In this document: positions 5,323-8,021 of the stretch, piece by piece
Layout: each line of letters opens with the position of its first letter
How positions within the stretch are numbered: position 1 is the stretch's first letter
Source of the DNA: Neisseriaceae bacterium
Lineage (GTDB): Bacteria > Pseudomonadota > Gammaproteobacteria > Burkholderiales > Neisseriaceae
NCBI GenBank assembly: GCA_017446355.1
Contig: JAFSQZ010000080.1
Span: forward strand, 1 to 8,021
Length of the DNA: 8,021 nucleotides
Reading direction: 5' to 3'
Program-made: the position numbers and the translations under genes
The notes under the pieces: model-generated
What the model saw: only the letters and a program-made list of their open reading frames with translations
What the model was told of the DNA's origin: nothing
The model's database searches: none

Positions 5323-6006
5323 ATGAACAAATGGACTAAATCTGATAAGTTAAAACGTTTTTTGCCATCGCCACGCCGCAGTGCGCGAGAGTTTGCAATG
5401 CAGTCTTTGTATCAATTAGAGTTGACAGGAAACAGTCAAAATATCATTGCGCAACACGTTCAAGAACATATTGAAAAAGAAAAATTAAACATTATTGGTG
5501 AATTAAAAGATAACATCGCACAAATTCGTGTGATTCAAGAAGATGTGTTGGCAGGGCAAAGCGATATTCATAGCGAACAAAGCGAACAATTAACACAAGA
5601 ATACCATCAGTTGATGCAGCAGTTGGATCAAGATTTACAAGAAACCATTGCCAAATTAAATCAAATCCAACAATCGGTTTATGAATTATATGAAAAATTG
5701 TTTTTTGGTGCCAATCGTCATCGTGAACAATATTTAGAGATGATTCGTCCAGTTTTGGATCGTGATGTCAATGCCTTAAATCCGATTGAACGCAGTATTT
5801 TACTGATGGCTATGCACGAATTAAGCGCGATGCCTGAAACGCCTTATAAAGTGGTTATCAATGAAGCCATTGAATTAACCAAAACATTTGGTGGAACGGA
5901 TAGTCATAAATATGTGAACGGTATTTTGGATAAACTGGTGGATGTTTTGCGTCCGAATGAGCCAAAGGGTAAACCTGTTAAACGGTCTAAATTAAATAAG
6001 AAGTAG
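5323..6006 (+). CDS. nusB: Transcription antitermination factor NusB with a long internal insertion
   Basis: NusB binds boxA RNA with ribosomal protein S10 (NusE) and takes part in rRNA antitermination. Its core is split here. Residues 17-36 (PRRSAREFAMQSLYQLELTG) match the N-terminal helix, and residues 118-209 match the rest, including LNPIERSILLMAMHEL (152-167), PETPYKVVINEAIELTKTFG (171-190) and HKYVNGILDKL (195-205). Between them a helical, Gln/Glu/Lys-rich segment of about 80 residues replaces the roughly 30 found in ordinary NusB. The total of 227 residues compares with about 140 for the family. There is also a 16-residue basic N-terminal extension and a basic tail. The frame is continuous and codon use resembles its neighbours, so this is not a sequencing artefact fusing two genes. 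The ribosome binding site is weak (AAAGAAAG). Confidence 0.93.
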   Translation: MNKWTKSDKLKRFLPSPRRSAREFAMQSLYQLELTGNSQNIIAQHVQEHIEKEKLNIIGELKDNIAQIRVIQEDVLAGQSDIHSEQSEQLTQEYHQLMQQLDQDLQETIAKLNQIQQSVYELYEKLFFGANRHREQYLEMIRPVLDRDVNALNPIERSILLMAMHELSAMPETPYKVVINEAIELTKTFGGTDSHKYVNGILDKLVDVLRPNEPKGKPVKRSKLNKK

Positions 6007-6030
6007 ACCCAACATTAAGGAGTAAACAAA

Positions 6031-6420
6031 ATGAAATCATCTTCCTTATTTATTCCATTGTTTTTAATTATTGTTGGTGCATTATGGTTGTTGCGCAGCT
6101 TGGATTTATTCCCTGCCACCACTTTAATTTTTGCTTTTGTGTTAATGGCAGCGGGCATATTGATTATTTTATTGGACGGCATTAACAAACAGTCTATTGT
6201 GTCAGGACCTTTGTTGATTTACATTGGTCTTGCCATTTATGCGGTACACCAATATCACTATCGTATTGATGTATTTTTTGCATTGGGTATGATGGTATTA
6301 GGCGTGCTGTTATTGATTGCGCGTACAGATGCTATTCCCTATAAACACGGTAAAGCATTAAGTGCTTCAAATCATCAGAATAACTTAAATAACGCAAATA
6401 ATCCAAATCATCATTCTTAA
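6031..6420 (+). CDS. Small membrane protein, LiaF/DUF5668-like transmembrane region
   Basis: A 129-residue inner-membrane protein with four hydrophobic segments at about residues 7-21, 31-48, 56-71 and 80-97. The repeated pattern GALWLLRSLDLFP (16-28) and GILIILLDG resembles the LiaI/LiaF-type transmembrane domain, a membrane module found in envelope-stress and uncharacterised proteins; this is a pattern call by eye. The tail from residue 104 is rich in Asn and His (NHQNNLNNANNPNHHS) and probably disordered. AAGGAG at 6016-6021 supports the start. It lies 24 bp after nusB, so it is probably the last gene of the DUF2185-ribH-nusB unit, and a palindromic uptake site begins directly after its stop. 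Confidence 0.8.
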   Translation: MKSSSLFIPLFLIIVGALWLLRSLDLFPATTLIFAFVLMAAGILIILLDGINKQSIVSGPLLIYIGLAIYAVHQYHYRIDVFFALGMMVLGVLLLIARTDAIPYKHGKALSASNHQNNLNNANNPNHHS

Positions 6421-6437
6421 TTTCAGGCTGCCTGAAA
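6421..6437. repeat. Palindromic pair of DNA uptake sequences between membrane gene and argC
   Basis: TTTCAGGC-T-GCCTGAAA is a 17-bp palindrome carrying AGGCTGCCTGAA at 6425-6436 (plus) and AGGCAGCCTGAA at 6422-6433 (minus). It starts at the base after the TAA of the preceding gene. It could act as a weak terminator, but no T-run longer than three bases follows. Confidence 0.85.
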
Positions 6438-6459
6438 CATTCTTTATAAGGAAAAAAAT

Positions 6460-7509
6460 ATGGCTCAAACATTAAAAATTGGCATTGTTGGCGCAACAGG
6501 TTACACAGGCGTAGAATTATTGCGTCTACTGGCAAAACACCCTTACGCACAAGTGGTGAGCATCACCAGTCGCAGTGAAGCAGGCGTGCATATTGCCGAC
6601 TATTTCCCCAGTTTGCGCGGCGTATACGATTTACGTTTTCAAACGCCAGAAGAAGCACAATTAGACCAATGTGATGCTGTATTTTTTGCAACGCCACACG
6701 GTGTTGCGATGCGCGATGCGCCTGATTTATTAGCAAAAGGCGTAAAAGTCATTGATTTATCAGCAGACTTTCGCTTGGAAGATGCTGCGGTTTGGGAAAA
6801 ATGGTACAAACTACCCTTTACGGCACACGAAGCCTTATCCGAAGCCGTTTATGGTTTATGCGAACTCAATCGCGAAAAAATCAAACAAGCGCGACTCATT
6901 GCCAATCCAGGCTGCTACCCCACTTGCGTCAGCTTGCCATTGATACCCTTACTAAAAACACAAGCTTTGGTAGACGGAATGCCTATTATTGCAGATTGTA
7001 AATCAGGTGTTTCAGGCGCAGGACGCAAAGCAAGTATCGGTTCACTGTTTTGCGAAGCAGGCGATAACTTTAAAGCTTACGGCGTTGCAGGACACCGCCA
7101 CCTGCCTGAAATTCGTCAAACACTCAATAAATTACAAGCCAACACAGGTGAACATCTCATTTTTGTGCCACATTTAACCCCAATGATTCGCGGTATGTTT
7201 GCCACCACTTACGTACACTTAAAAGACGGTGTTTGTCCGCACGAATTATTAAGTCAAGCTTATTCAGGCAGCGCATTTGTAGACGTAATGCCCAAAGGCA
7301 GCCTGCCTGAAACACGCAGTGTACGTGGTGCAAACTTATGTCGTATTTCCGTGCAAAAAGCCCCTGAATACGAAGACAACGTATGGATTTTAATGAGTGT
7401 TCAAGACAATCTGGTCAAAGGTGCGGCAGGACAAGCCATACAAAATCTCAACATTATGTTTGATTTACCTGAAACATCAGGTTTAGACAATATTACCTTG
7501 CTGCCTTAA
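6460..7509 (+). CDS. argC: N-acetyl-gamma-glutamyl-phosphate reductase
   Basis: NADPH-dependent reductase that converts N-acetylglutamyl phosphate to the semialdehyde, the third step of arginine biosynthesis, in the cytosol. At 349 residues it fits the long (type 1) ArgC class. The N-terminal Rossmann loop is GIVGATGYTGVEL (8-20). The catalytic cysteine lies in NPGCYPT (149-155, C152), with SADFR (101-105), KSGVSGAGRK (181-190), GHRHLPEI (211-218, H214) and the C-terminal DNLVKGAAGQAIQNLN (316-331). AAGGA at 6448-6452 lies seven bases before the ATG. The gene is not beside other arginine genes; it is separated from hisI by only 24 bp. Three uptake-like cores lie in or near it (7101-7110, 7263-7272, 7302-7311). 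Confidence 0.97.
   Translation: MAQTLKIGIVGATGYTGVELLRLLAKHPYAQVVSITSRSEAGVHIADYFPSLRGVYDLRFQTPEEAQLDQCDAVFFATPHGVAMRDAPDLLAKGVKVIDLSADFRLEDAAVWEKWYKLPFTAHEALSEAVYGLCELNREKIKQARLIANPGCYPTCVSLPLIPLLKTQALVDGMPIIADCKSGVSGAGRKASIGSLFCEAGDNFKAYGVAGHRHLPEIRQTLNKLQANTGEHLIFVPHLTPMIRGMFATTYVHLKDGVCPHELLSQAYSGSAFVDVMPKGSLPETRSVRGANLCRISVQKAPEYEDNVWILMSVQDNLVKGAAGQAIQNLNIMFDLPETSGLDNITLLP
7263..7274 (-). repeat. DNA uptake sequence core inside argC
   Basis: The 10-mer GCTGCCTGAA is on the minus strand (7272-7263). The coding strand reads TCA GGC AGC, giving S269-G270-S271 of ArgC, the same tripeptide as in the ppiC-like and yciI genes. Confidence 0.7.
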
Positions 7510-7526
7510 TTTCAGGCAGCCTGAAA
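7510..7526. repeat. Palindromic pair of DNA uptake sequences between argC and hisI
   Basis: TTTCAGGC-A-GCCTGAAA carries AGGCAGCCTGAA at 7514-7525 (plus) and AGGCTGCCTGAA at 7511-7522 (minus). It starts at the base after the argC stop and ends seven bases before the hisI start, filling nearly the whole gap. Confidence 0.85.
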
Positions 7527-7533
7527 GCAGAAA

Positions 7534-7926
7534 ATGAACGAAAACTTATTAAACGCCATAAAATGGAATGATGACGGTTTGGTTTGTGCCATCGCCCAAG
7601 ACGCGCAAAGCAAACGCGTGTTAATGGTGGCATGGATGAATGCCGAAGCCTTGCAAGCCACAATTGACACAGGTTATGCACATTATTACAGCCGTTCACG
7701 TCAAAAACAATGGCAAAAAGGTGAAGAATCAGGACACACGCAAAAAGTACACGAAATTCGTTTAGATTGTGATGGCGATGCCATTGTGATGCAAATCACC
7801 CAAAACGGTGGTATTGCTTGCCACACAGGACGAGAAAGCTGTTTTTATCGCGTTTGGCAACACAATCAATGGCACGTTCAAGATGCCGTGTTAAAAGACG
7901 AAAAAGAAATTTATGCGAAAAGGTAA
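7534..7926 (+). CDS. hisI: Phosphoribosyl-AMP cyclohydrolase
   Basis: Opens the purine ring of phosphoribosyl-AMP, the third step of histidine biosynthesis; a zinc and magnesium enzyme of the cytosol. The 130-residue length fits the stand-alone HisI form without a fused HisE domain. Hallmarks are VLMVAWMNAEALQ (29-41), YYSRSR..W.KGEESGH (51-68), the metal-binding LDCDGDA (77-83; D78, D80, D82, C79) and the cysteines C96 (ACHTGR) and C103 (SCFYRV). The ATG at 7534 has no clear ribosome binding site, only AAAGCAGAAA, because an uptake palindrome occupies the space behind argC. The short gap suggests co-transcription or coupling with argC. It is followed five bases later by a PII gene rather than hisE. 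Confidence 0.96.
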   Translation: MNENLLNAIKWNDDGLVCAIAQDAQSKRVLMVAWMNAEALQATIDTGYAHYYSRSRQKQWQKGEESGHTQKVHEIRLDCDGDAIVMQITQNGGIACHTGRESCFYRVWQHNQWHVQDAVLKDEKEIYAKR

Positions 7927-7931
7927 ACATT

Positions 7932-8021
7932 ATGAAAAAAATAGAAGCCATTATCAAACCTTTTAAACTAGATGCCGTGCGCGATGCGTTAAGCGATATT
8001 GGTATTACAGGTATGACCGTC
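7932..8021 (+). CDS. Nitrogen regulatory protein PII, N-terminal part (3' end outside window)
   Basis: The first 30 residues, MKKIEAIIKPFKLDAVRDAL then SDIGITGMTV, are the characteristic start of PII signal proteins (GlnB/GlnK), trimeric sensors of 2-oxoglutarate and ATP/ADP that tune glutamine synthetase and ammonium uptake. The uridylylation loop (Tyr51) lies beyond the window, so GlnB and GlnK cannot be told apart. AAAAGG within the last hisI codons (7918-7923) serves as ribosome binding site, and the start is five bases after the hisI stop, suggesting a shared transcript. Confidence 0.93.
   Translation, partial: MKKIEAIIKPFKLDAVRDALSDIGITGMTV

Noticed and set aside
7467..7482. Inverted repeat ACCTGA-AACA-TCAGGT as a terminator
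   Set aside because: It lies within argC codons and has no T-tract; the six-base stem is likely chance or a worn uptake motif.
1..8021. CRISPR arrays, tRNA or rRNA genes, phage attachment sites
   Set aside because: No regularly spaced direct repeats, tRNA-like cloverleaf or rRNA stretches were seen; the recurring motif is the uptake sequence.

Overview
The window looks like chromosomal DNA of an AT-rich member of the Neisseriaceae. The strongest clue is a dense set of DNA uptake sequences. The 12-mer AGGCTGCCTGAA occurs six times over both strands. Its one-base variant AGGCAGCCTGAA appears wherever two sites overlap in opposite orientation, and many 10-mer cores lie inside genes. From memory, this dialect is the one described for Simonsella and its oral relatives (Kingella, Alysiella, Conchiformibius), not the Neisseria dialect GCCGTCTGAA. 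Low GC fits Simonsella muelleri best, but the species is an inference.

Left part (1-1662): the tail of an unidentified gene, a palindromic uptake site, an 87-residue hypothetical protein, and hprK (HPr kinase/phosphorylase). Then comes a 140-bp imperfect palindrome with perfect 15-bp terminal inverted repeats (a MITE-like element) and a bidirectional terminator built around paired uptake sequences.

Middle part, minus strand (1663-4178): a compact cluster yciB/ispZ - yciI - bolA - ppiC-like. Its genes overlap or lie 16 bp apart, and it is read from an extended -10 promoter near 3705-3734. Upstream is an orphan four-helix membrane protein with its own weak promoter. A 285-bp divergent spacer (4179-4463) holds promoters facing both ways and one perfect uptake sequence, and no riboswitch was recognised there.

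Right part, plus strand (4464-8021): a DUF2185-type protein, ribH (lumazine synthase), an unusually long nusB, a small membrane protein, argC (arginine biosynthesis), hisI (histidine biosynthesis) and the start of a PII signalling gene (glnB/glnK). The first four are closely spaced and look co-transcribed. Palindromic uptake sites separate the membrane gene from argC and argC from hisI.

Most of the window is ordinary housekeeping DNA. I see no clear undescribed multi-gene system. The observations most worth following are the NusB with an inserted glutamine-rich coiled-coil-like segment, the MITE-like palindrome behind hprK, the use of uptake sequences as compact palindromes between genes and as recurring SGS/LPE tripeptides inside genes, a palindrome over the yciB promoter, and a PpiC-like protein that seems to lack the parvulin histidines.
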